From Edaphochlamys debaryana (Eukaryota; Chlorophyta; Chlorophyceae; Chlamydomonadales), in NCBI GenBank assembly GCA_016858145.1, contig JAEHOE010000064.1, positions 186,001 through 250,000 of the forward strand: 64,000 bases of DNA, given 5' to 3'. The translations under genes were made by a program, and so were the position numbers. The notes beneath the pieces are model-generated. The model saw only the letters and a program-made list of their open reading frames with translations, had not been told where the DNA came from and did no database searches. This document shows positions 35,015 through 51,234 of the stretch, in pieces; within the stretch, counting starts at the first letter, position 1, and each line of letters opens with the position of its first letter.

Positions 35015-36566
35015 ATGGCTACACGTCCTAAAGCAAGGTGAGCGTGCTGGGAGTGTGTCGCTGAGCTGCATCGCGCGCGCCATGCACTGCGCGCCGACGT
35101 GTTGAAGCCAGGCCAGCAGTAGAGTATATGTGGGCGTTTCCGTCACTCCACATAAGCCCGAGGCGCGAACGTGCACCGATCCCGACGTCGGGACCTGCCG
35201 GCCGCACCTCTCACCCCCCGCCCCGCCCCGCCCCAACCCCCGCCCCGCCCCCGCCCCGCCTGCGCTGAGCAGCCAGCCAGAGGATGACTGGACGGTGCGG
35301 GAGCGGTTCACGTGCGAGCGCGTGTGCGTGAGCAAGAAGCTGGTGGACGCGGTGGGAGGCGCGGCCAAGGTGGGGGCGAGGGGGCAGAGCTGCCCCGGGA
35401 TGTTGCCACGCCCGGGAGTCTTCGCGAGAGACCTGGCGCCCCTGGTCTGGGTCTGGGTCTGGGTCTTTTGGGTCTTGTGGGTCTTGTGGGTCTGGGTCTG
35501 GGTCTGGGTCTGAGCGATGGGGCTGATGACTGTACCGGTGTTCTGGTCATCGGGCGTGGGGTGGAGGGGATAGCCCCCGTGTGGCATACCAACAGCAGGG
35601 TTTTCTGCTTTCTTGCTCCACATGGATTAATGCACGCATTGTCGATGAGACCAGGGATACAGCTGCGCACCACGCATGGGCTGCTGCTGCGGTCGGCTGT
35701 GCACGGGAAGCTCCCGCCTGACACGTCACCACGCCCCGTGCATGCCCCTACTTGCCGCCGCTTGACCCCGTGCTTGAACCCGGTTGAACCAGCTCGCCCC
35801 CGCTTGCCCTCGTGCCCTCAGGAGGCGACGCCCGGGGCATGCGTTACGGTCTGCGGCGTGTCAGGTGACTGTGGCTTTGGCGTGTGGGTGTCATTCAGGC
35901 GGGCCTTACGGTCCCTGGAACCGGAACTTGAATCGGGCAGTCTGCTTCGGTCCGGCCGTGCCAGCATCCTGGCGCACGGCCAGGCAAGGGCTGGGGCGGT
36001 CCCGCAATGCCGTGCTCGCCACTGCATGGCACTCAGGCGACTTCGCCTGCCACGGTGCACCAAACATCCAATCCGTCCCGCACCTTGCCGATTCCTTGCC
36101 CGCGCCTTACTCCCGGCTCACCGGCTCACACGAGCAGCCCTTCACACACCACACGAGCAGCCCTCGACACCCGGCCTCGGGGCCGGGTCGGGGCGTTTGT
36201 TAGGGTTGGGGCGGTGCTTCGTTTCGGGTTGCTTGGCTTCCGCTTGTTTCACGCACTGGCAACGGTATGTCGTGCATTCAACACGAGCATCTATAACACA
36301 CTGCCTGGCTTGCACGAGCAGCCCTTCCCACACATACGCACATACTTGCTCCCTATCACTTCTCCCGCGCGTTCCCTCGAAACTGCAGACACACTCACCC
36401 CGCTCCCGCCTTTCCCCCCCCCTCCCCAGCCGTGGACGCCTGCACCGAGGCCTGCCAGCGGGCGGTGTGCGTGCAGCAGTCGCACGTGCCGGCGTGGAAC
36501 GAGAGCTGCGAGAAGCGCTGCGTGAGCGAGTGCCTGCGGACGCGGCAGGGGACGCAGGAGTCCTGA
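35015..36566 (+). CDS. Small ten-cysteine protein conserved in the green lineage
   Basis: Four exons (35015-35037, 35273-35369, 35822-35864, 36430-36566) join in phase to 99 residues. All ten cysteines lie in exons 2-4, mostly spaced C-x3-C: CERVC, CVTVC, CTEAC followed by x4-C, and CEKRC followed by x3-C. A Val-Pro-Ala-Trp-Asn segment sits in the last part. From memory, plants encode similar short proteins with the VTVCGVS...DACTEAC...CVxQ...VPxWN pattern, so I infer a conserved green-lineage family of unknown function. Twin C-x3-C motifs are typical of small organelle or assembly proteins, but a localisation cannot be read. There is no signal peptide in the predicted start (residues 1-8 are short and basic). 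The 23-base first exon is small; the third, of 43 bases, carries two of the cysteines. Confidence 0.7.
35445..35514 (+). repeat. GTCTGG hexamer microsatellite
   Basis: A run of GTCTGG and GTCTTGTG variants in the intron between exons 2 and 3 of the Cys-rich gene. Confidence 0.9.
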
Positions 36567-38288
36567 GGGGGCCGGGGGGTGGCCAGGGGGGGGGCTGGGG
36601 GTGGCCAGGGGGGGTCAGGGGCGGGCGGTAGGGGGCGGCAGGGGCGCAGGAGTCATGGTGGGGCGGGGGGCGGACTGGGGAGTGGCCAGGGGCGGTGGGG
36701 GGACCCACAAGTTCTGATGGGGAGGGGTAATGGGGAGGGGTAGGGGATGGCTAGGGGCGGTGGGGGCCGGGGGCGGGCGGTGGGGAGAATGTGGCGGGGG
36801 CGGGGGTAGACAACGGTTTGGGGGAGGCCTGAGGGTGGTCTGCGTGGGGACAGTAGGAAGGAAGAGCGCGCATGCGGAGTGGTCTGGAGCCCAGGCTCTC
36901 CGGTCAGGTCCGGTGGTTGCGGACTGGGGGCTATATACGGGGGGCTGGCGGCAGGGGTAGAGCGGACTCTGGCAGTATCGTTACGACGGCCGAGACTCCC
37001 AGGTAGCTAGACCGGACCTGCGTCCTGCGCGTGCACAACTCGCCGGTAGGACTCGAGTGCACGACTGGGCTCACCATGCAAGACACGTTGGAGGTGGCTC
37101 GTGTGGGAGAGCCGCAGCTTCCCGTCCCCTGGCTGTGGCTGTGGGGGCAGTCGGCGGCGACTTGCTAACCAGGCAGACAACGGGCCAGGAAGCGAGCGTA
37201 AGCAGAGCTCGGACTCCCAACAACACAGCTACTTGAGTCTTCGGCACCCCCGTGGCTTCAGGGTGGCATGGCAGCCCGGACCCCCGCCTGACAGGAAGCA
37301 GCTTGGTGAGGCGTGGAGCCAGCATGGCTGGAGAAGCGAAGCGGGTTGTAGGTTGCCGGCTTTGCGCCTCTGTCTGGGGCAGGTCGTGTCGCCGTCCCGG
37401 CTCCCGGGATGCTTAACCCATGGATGGTCCAGGGCAGTCTGACTGTGAGATGGTGTGGACGCAGGGGTGGATGTGCAAGGCTGAGGGGTGGTTTGCGCCA
37501 GAGGCAGGACAGCGGTTCCGGATTGACATTGCACGCATCTGTCTTCCCACCCCACCCCGTCATGGATGAACCCTCGGCCCCCGCCTCCACAATCCCGTCA
37601 GCACACGTCCTTCCTCAGCACACACTGCGTTGTCATTTCACACTTGTCGGCGTTCGCAGACAGCAGGGCACCCCGCTGGCCTCTGCCGGGCCAGCCCCTG
37701 TGGCCGCCTGCCCCCACGGGAGTCTGCACCCTTTCCGTCGCCGCTTCCCTTACTCCTGACTCAGTCTGCACCCTGTGCCGCCCTGAGCCACCACCTCCAA
37801 CACCCCAGCCGCCGGGTACCACCCCCAGCCGCAGGCGACCTCGGGCACACTCGGACTGCCGCTCTACCGTACAGAATGTCGGCAGGACCACAAGCCGCCT
37901 GCCCCGGACCGATCCCGCGTGGCACCTCCTCCTCCTCCTCCTTACTGCACTGCCCACCGTCCACCGACGCATCGAGCGCTCTCGCTGCCTCAGTTTGGCG
38001 GCATGGCTCGCCAGCCGTGCCGCTAGCGCTCCATGGCAGCGTGTATGGGCGTTCACTCCCCTCTGCGCCAGCAAGCGCCGCCGCCATTTGGCCAGATGAT
38101 CCAGGCCTCGAGCACGTACCGCCAACCATTAGCCCTCCGGCCCACATGCCAGCACGCGCACGGTGCACCCCCACCCCCTCTTGGCCATCTATTCGGCGCC
38201 GCCGTAGAGCACGGGCCGGAGAGCACGGGCCGCCAGCCGACCGATAATCGACCGTTGACCGACCGTTAGCCGACCGTTAGCGGTTAGC
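36567..38288. other. G-rich then unstructured convergent region
   Basis: 36567-36960 is an imperfect G-rich tract of GGGGCGGTGGGG-type units that follows the Cys-rich gene stop. 36960-38288 has no ORF with recognisable similarity. It lies between converging 3' ends and no TGTAA was seen on either strand. A short CCGACCGTTAGC-like repeat occurs at 38240-38285 just past the GluRS stop. Confidence 0.5.
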
Positions 38289-44662
<6,374 letters not shown>

Positions 44663-45011
44663 AAGTGTATGGTGAGTCTACTGAACGTCGATCGGGGAGG
44701 CGACGCGGGTCAACAGCCCTTGCGACGCCCGGATCTACCGATCTGGTTTGACACGCAGCAAGTGCCCGTCAAACCCCCGGTCGGCCCCTCGCCTTCTCCA
44801 CTTCTCCTCCAGCGCCACAGATCGCGCAAGCCCGGAATGCAATATCGCGATAGATATGCGCTGACAGGAGCGTCGCCCCGACCACTGCCGGGTTGTCTAC
44901 GCACAGCTCCTTGCCACCTCCGGTCCACCACGCCACACCAGTCGACCACCATCCTCCATCCTCCTCTGACCTCCACGCCGCCGGGGACAACCCTCCGCCC
45001 CCGCGTCCGCC
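44663..45011. other. Short gap between tandem minus-strand genes
   Basis: 349 bases hold the oxidoreductase 3' UTR and the GluRS promoter/5' UTR. No TGTAA was found on the minus strand and no gene is supported. Confidence 0.5.
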
Positions 45012-48000
45012 TCAGCCCTGCATGAACGTGAACTTGCGCTTCGCCTCTCCCCCGCCGCCGCGCTTCTGCCCCTCAGCCTCTATCGCCTCATCGCTCGCGT
45101 CACCTGCCGCCGCATCCACGCCAAACATCCTCGCCCCCGCTCGGATTGCCTCGGCCCGCTCCCGCTCCCCCTCATCCAGGGGCACCTCCTCACGGACCGC
45201 TGCGCCGCTTTGAACGCGGCCCAGGTCGCCCCAGGGGTCCAGCCGCCGGGCCCAGCCCGCCTGCGAGGCCTCGACCCGCAGCGCCGGACGGGCCAGGTCC
45301 ACCCTGTAAGGTGGGGTGGGGGGCGGGGGGCGGGGAGTGGGGAAGTGGGAGTGGGAATGGGGGGGGGCAGAAGGAGAGGAGAGGATGAACGTTTCACAGC
45401 AACAGACGGGGATGAGCCCAGGGCAAGTGCGGGTCACAAGCGCGGGGTCGGGGGTCGAGCGGCTTCAGTTGATCTGGGTCGTCTCCAGGTGGGGTGGCAT
45501 CCGATCTCTAGGTTGGCACCCGCCTGGGCCTGGGTTGGGCCCAGCTGAAATGCCCTTGCCAGAACGGGCCCAGCGGCATGGCCCCTCAGCGGCGGCCCCA
45601 GCGCATGATCACGACGAAGCCCACACCCTCAACACTCAAGCTTTCTCAGTGGGGGCCAGCTCGCAGTTCCTACTTTACCAGCGCCCGCACCGCTATCACA
45701 CGCCCAAGAGTCTGCACTCCGGTCAAACCCAAGATCACAGGGTTCGCCCTTCCCAGCCAAGGTCCCGACATTGCTGCTTCGGGCTCACTGCACTCGCCAC
45801 TAACATCGCGTCAGCACAAAGACCACAAGATCACAGCGCACGCGCACGCACGCCCACGCACCGCGCCCGCGCACGCGCGCCCACGCCCACGCACCGCTCG
45901 TGGTCGGTCTCAGCGACGCGCGAGGCTCCGCACAGCAGGTCCGCCCCCATCTTGGCCAGCAGCGGGCCCAGCTGGTAGCCGTCCGCCACCAGCCGCCGGC
46001 CGCCCAGCAGCACAGACAGCGGGGCCTCCTCCTCAGCCTCGCTTCCGGGTCCGGATGCCCCGGGCGTAGAGCTCGCGGCAGCGGCCGTGCTCCCAGCACT
46101 GCCCCCATTGCGCCCGGCGCGGGTTGCGTTGGAAGCGGCAGCATTGGCCGCGCTGGGGTTTCTGCTGGGCTCGGGCGCGGAGTAGGTAGCGGAGGAGGAG
46201 GCTGTGGTGGGGGGTGGAGCAGGCAGAGCGGGCGGGTCGTAGGACGCGCTGGCGGCGGCGGCGAAGAGCGCTCGGCCGGACTCGAACCCGGGCAGGAAGC
46301 CCAGGGCGGGCCAGCCGTCGGGGGTTGCGGCGTGGAGGGTGGGGGCGCCCCAGCCCTCGGCCGTCTCGAGGGAGACGGCCTCCCAGGAGGGGGGGGCCGC
46401 GGGGAGGCGCGGCAGGCCCATGCCCCGGAACAGGTGGGAGGCAAGGCGGTGGCAGGCGGCCAGGCCCCGCCTGTGGAGTGGGAGGGGGTGGAGGGTGTTT
46501 GAAGCTGAGGGGGTGGAGGGGAGGGGGCGAACAGAGGAAAGGGGAATCGGAAGGGCGGTGGAAGGCCGGCAGAGGCACACAGGCCAGGCGGTGGGCGGCG
46601 GCCAGGCCCTGCCTGACATGAGAAGCGGACAGAGGAGGGGCGGGCAGAGGAAAGGGGAATCGGGGATGGAGCTGGTAGAAAGGTGGGTACGGTAAGTGGC
46701 CCGTAAACAGCCTGGAGGCAGCGGCTGGCATGGAATCCCAAACCAGATTGCTGACCAAGAGCTGGACATCAACTTTCCCCGGATGCTAGCACGATAAACT
46801 ATTTTGTAGTAGTTGACCTCATGTGATCGATACGCAGCTCCGCACCTGTCCGGTGCCTCTGGCCGCCAGCCCCAGGGGTCGTCCAGCACACGCCCCTCGG
46901 CGGAGGGCGGCAGCAGCCCCAGCCCGAACTGGACCTTTTGGCCCCCTCCACCCCCGCCTCCCGCCCCGCCCCGCGCCGGGAAACCCGTGGCCACGAGCAG
47001 TCCAGGCGGGACGGCGGGGGAGCCGGGGGCGGGGGGCGGGTCGAGGCCCAGGGTCCGCCACAGGGGCACGGAGGAGAGCTCGCTCGTGGCTTCGCAGTTG
47101 GCGGTGCTCCCTTGCTCGACCTGGGGTGGGAGGCAAGGGGGAATAGAGAAGATGGGTCGGGGCTCGGGGGGCAAAGGGACTTGCAAGGCGGCCTGGGTCG
47201 AGGGCTCTCTGTACGGATGACGCATTGACGTGGCCGCTTCGCTTCCCGATGCCCCCGATGCCTATCGCCATCGCCACCTCCACCCCAAATGGAGCGATGG
47301 CCCTCGCTCAGCGACCCCTTTCTCGTTATGGAACCCGTCAGAGCAATGCCGTGGTCCCCACCTCCTGTAATCCCCACCCCCTGTGGTCCCCACCTCCTGT
47401 AATCCCCACCCCCTGTGGTCCCCACCTCCTGTAATCCCCACCCCCTGTGGTCCCCACCCGCATGGCCGCCTCCACCCCGAACAGGGCCAGCGCCGCGGTG
47501 GGGTGCTCCCCGCCCTCCACGTCGGGGGCCAGCAGCAGCTGCTCCACCTGGTAGAGGGGAGCGGGGGTGGGGGTTGTTGGTTGCTGCCAGTCAGAGCGCT
47601 GGAGATGGTTGGGGCTGGGGGAGGGGTGTTGTGTTTGGAGGGCTGGCGTCGCCTCAAGCAGGAGCCAGCAGCACCTGCTCGTCCCAGTCCGGGAGGGTGG
47701 GGTAAGGTGGGGGTGTGGGGATGTTTGTTGCGCCAGGGAAGCAGCTGGGGGCTGGGTGGTGAGGGGTCAGGGGCGCTCCAGGCACCGCCGCTGCTCCTAC
47801 AGCCCGGCGTTGGGCGCTACGCACGCCGAACGGCGCCAAGTGGTCCCATTGCCAAGCTAGCCCGCTGCCCAACTGGGCATCAAATGCCATTCCTTGCATC
47901 CGGCAGTCCATGCCATCCCAGGGCCATCCCAGGGCCATCCTGTGCATATCCTGTCGCTGGTTGTGGCGCTCAGCTCACCTCGAACACGGACTCTGCCCCG

Positions 48001-50889
48001 GGCAGAAGGCGGCTGGAGGCGCGGAGGGAGAAGTGGTCGCCTCGGTCGGCCCAGCCTGCGTTGCGTGGTGGGGCCAAGGGGCCGAGGGGCTCGAGCTCTC
48101 CCTGATCCCCCATGCAGGGAGACCTGGGGTCCTGGCTGGCTAACCTCCCCCCCGGCTGAGCTTCCCTCAGGCTAGGCCTATCGTTAAGGCCTATCGTCAA
48201 GGCCTCTACTCACTCGGGTTCCCTCACGCCGCAGCCCCCGCCCCGCCCCTCGGCGCCCCAGGCGCTCCCTTACAATCTGCCAGGGAGCTATTCTCGAGGC
48301 CAATTCAGTCATCTCGAGGCCATTCAGCGTCAGCCGCTCCCGCCCCAATACCGGTATGCCACAAACCCGCCGTTCCACAGCCCACGATTCGCAGCCCAAA
48401 CAACCCGCAACCCAGACCACGCCCCCGCGCACCTCTCAGCGTCAGCCGCTCCCGCACCCGCCCCAGCCCCGCCCCCAACAGCGCCCAACCACGCACCTCT
48501 CAGCGTCAGCCGCTCCCGCACCAGCACCCCCTGCTTCTCCGCCAGGCTCAGCAGCAGGGAGCGCACCGCACCCGAGTGCAGCACGCCGCCCTCGGGCTGG
48601 GGGGGAGGGGTGGGGTTGGGGGAGGGGGAGGGGGTGTTTGCAGCTGAGCGGGGTTGCGTCGCCAACGCAACCGTGGCGTAGGGGGTGGGGGCTCGGGGTG
48701 GGGGGTGAGTGAGGGAAAGCCGGGAGGGCGAGCGGCACGTTGAGGGAGGGCTGTGTGTGCGATTGGGTCGGGAAGGGGTGGTGATGCTCACAACCAGCCG
48801 ATGGGCCTTCGAGGACCGCGGCTGGGGTCGATGCCCGGCGTCCACCTCTGGACGCACACCCAGCAGGCGGCGCTCTTTATCCAACCCCTCCCCTTCTGGA
48901 GGCGGTTCCTGCCGTAACCAATTGCAACCCTCTGCAGCCACCACCTGCCAAGAGCGCCATCTGCCATTGGCCCTTCCCGCCCAGCACGCGCCCCCACCTG
49001 TAGCAGGCCCCCCACGCTCCCCGGCAGGCGCAGCGGAGGGAACAGCGCCGACAGCTCCTCCCCCCGGAGGTAGCCCAGCCGCACGCCAGCCGCCTGCACG
49101 CAACGGTCACGGGGGGAGAGGGGAGGGAGGCGCAGTGAGGGGGGCGAGGCTTGGATCACGCCTTTGTGGGAGGTTTCCAAGGAGCAGGTACGGTAGCAGC
49201 CTGGACCTTGCATGCGAGCCGGCCCCTTGTTGAGCCATCCGCATCACCCCTCCCGTCCTCGCTCTGCCCTGCCCTGGAGGCTGATCCCGGGGCTAATCCA
49301 ACCGCAACTCTTCCAACGCCCCTTCCACTTTCCGCCTCCCGCCTCCCGCACCCGCCTTGGCTGCGTCCCGCATGCGCCCACGCAGCTCCCTTCCTGTCCC
49401 CGCCCATGCCAACGCCCCCTGACCACATACACACATACCCATACCAATCCTGAACTCGTCAAAGGCCCCCCCCCCCTCCCCCCCCAAAGCCCCCTCAACC
49501 ACACCTTGGCTGCGTCCCGCACGCGAGACAGCAGCTCCCCGCCCGGGCCGTCCCCGCGGCCCGGCCCCAGCTCCAGGGAGCGGCTCTGCGCGAGCATGCG
49601 CATGCCGCTGCCGCCCGCCTGCGCCTCCAGGCCCCGCCAGTAGGCGGCGGCCTCGGCGGACAGGCTGCAGGGGAGGGCGGGGGGTGGTGGGGTGAGTTGG
49701 CGGGTGGGTGGGGGGATATTGGTGGGGGGTCGGGGGATAGTTGGGGCGGGGGCTAGCTGCAGATTGCGTGAAGCGTGAGTGCGTTAAGGGGATCAGGCAG
49801 GCCTAGCGGACCAGCTGCCGCCAGCCCAAGAACTCAAAGAGGGCTCTAAACTGCGAAATGTAAAGGTGTCGGAGCTCCGGGGCCTTCCGGTAAGTGACAA
49901 CGCTTCCTCCGTGCTGACGATGACGATGACCTGCGCGAAGCACCAGCGTTTCCTTGCCCACGTCCTTGCTTGCCGTACACGACAACCTCACTCCAAGGCC
50001 TCTACGGTTGGCCACGTGCCCCTCGTCCTTGCGCGGGGGTTGGGGCCGGGCCATAGCACCCATTGGTACCATTGGTACCATTGGTACCATTGGTAGGCCG
50101 ACACCGGTGTCCCTTCTATCGCCATTCCCGTCGCTGGCCCGTCCTCCTGGTCGACTTCGTCCTGGTCGCCTGGCCCTGATTCCATAGCGTAACGCTTGCA
50201 CGTGCCCCTATCCTTTCCCCATCCCCCGACCCCGGTCCCCTGGCCCCAGCCCAGCTCACCCGACCCATGCAGCGTCCGGATGAGTAAGGCGCAGAGCGCG
50301 CAGGGACTCGCTCGGGGGCCGGGGCCCAGCCAGGCCCAGATCCGGGAGGAGGACCACCTGCGGGGGGGGAGAGGGGAACGGGGTTCGTGTGTGGGGGGTC
50401 TTGGGCGCGGGGCGGGGGGCATCCCGCGGTCAGGCTGCCAACCCTGTAGCCCTTCTCCAAGATGGGTACACTATCCTCTCCAAGTGCCATCCCGTCTCCG
50501 TCGGCGCTTGCCTTCTTGCCACGCTTTGCCAGGCTGTAGGCCGCGGCGAGGGCCAAGGCGCTGCTTCCGAGCACCGCCACATCCGCCGCCCGCCGCTCGA
50601 CGGTGCTGCTTGCTGCAGCGGAAGAAATTGTGGCGGAGGAGCTGCCGTCGTTGCCTCGCGCGCTGACACGTGTGGACAGCCGGACATTAGCACCATAGCG
50701 CCGCGGTAGGGCTGGCCGGGGGGGCGGGGGCCATCCGCCCGGGATGGATTGTCGCGTCAAAGCCCTTCCGCCGGTACACGCCGACAGTGTTGCGGCTGGC
50801 GGCCGAGCGCAGGGTGCCGCACAACACTTCGAGGAAGTGCGGGCTGGTCGGCCTGCTGTGGAAGCGTCGGTGCTCAGGCGGCCATGCAT
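45012..50889 (-). CDS. FAD-dependent oxidoreductase, sarcosine/amino-acid oxidase (DAO) fold
   Basis: Ten in-phase exons (50889-50443, 50357-50260, 49664-49505, 49093-48998, 48596-48497, 48055-47979, 47547-47458, 47120-46846, 46470-45895, 45303-45012) give 736 residues, well above the roughly 400 usual for the family. A basic, Ser/Ala/Pro-rich leader of about 90 residues suggests organelle import. The dinucleotide fold is DVAVLGSSALALAAAYSLAKRG, with ILEKG (Glu145) at the next strand. RALRLTHPD, WRGLEAQ, LGYLRGEELSALFPPL, PEGGVLHSGAVRSLL and the C-terminal ATPDGWPALGFLPG block (FAD-site region) follow the order of sarcosine and related amino-acid oxidases. Extra length comes from Gly/Ala/Ser inserts, including one of about 90 residues in the last third. 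The expected GxGxxG is altered to GSSALA. The substrate is unknown. Confidence 0.75.
46587..46615 (-). repeat. Intronic echo of oxidoreductase exon 9 start
   Basis: 29 bases resemble 46445-46473 (first codons of exon 9) with about four differences. A neighbouring 30-base stretch (46526-46555) is likewise repeated near 46638-46668. Confidence 0.8.
47351..47458 (-). repeat. 32-base minisatellite starting at a splice donor
   Basis: Three exact or near-exact 32-base units at 47351-47382, 47383-47414 and 47415-47446, with a partial fourth reaching the exon 7 donor at 47457. Each unit contains GTGGGG on the minus strand. Confidence 0.95.
48321..48458 (-). repeat. Two intronic echoes of oxidoreductase exon 5 end
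   Basis: The exon 5 end with donor (48494-48522) is repeated exactly at 48430-48458, 64 bases away, keeping the donor. A shorter second echo lies at 48321-48342. Confidence 0.92.
49355..49376 (-). repeat. Intronic echo of oxidoreductase exon 3 end
   Basis: 22 bases match 49504-49525 with one difference. The adjacent GCAGCTCCC is also shared. The donor GT is lost in the echo. Confidence 0.8.
50061..50096. repeat. CATTGGTAC 9-mer x4
   Basis: Four tandem copies, the last with one change, in the intron before oxidoreductase exon 3. Confidence 0.95.
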
Positions 50890-51234
50890 GGCCCCTCTCG
50901 GCCCGGTGTCGGCTCGCAGGCACAGGCCAAGCGAGGTGGCCGAATTGCTCTAGCGGCTTCCGATCACGCGATTGCGGAAGGTTTCGTAGGTTGTCGGCTT
51001 TGCCAGGGCTTTCGATGCAAGAACGCAACGACGCGGCACACTCGACAATGGCAGTGCAGCCTGCAAGTATTTCCACTGTAAAAGAAAAGCTAGAATAACA
51101 AACTTACAAGCGAGGGCGACGTCTTCTAGAACATCCCGAGAACTGGCGCCATCCCTGCTCGCGCACATCCCTGAGACAAACACTCTCTATATCACGTTTC
51201 AAGCAGTCGAAGGGATAGCTGAGGTCACCCGGCG
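50890..51234. promoter_or_regulatory. Divergent promoter region, oxidoreductase / CDC123
   Basis: 345 bases between start codons pointing apart. A TATA-like CTATATCA at 51187-51194 lies about 45 bases before the CDC123 start. Confidence 0.5.

Noticed and set aside
36730..38270. Several ORFs of 60-200 codons
   Set aside because: Low-complexity or shadow frames with no motif, splice pattern or family likeness.
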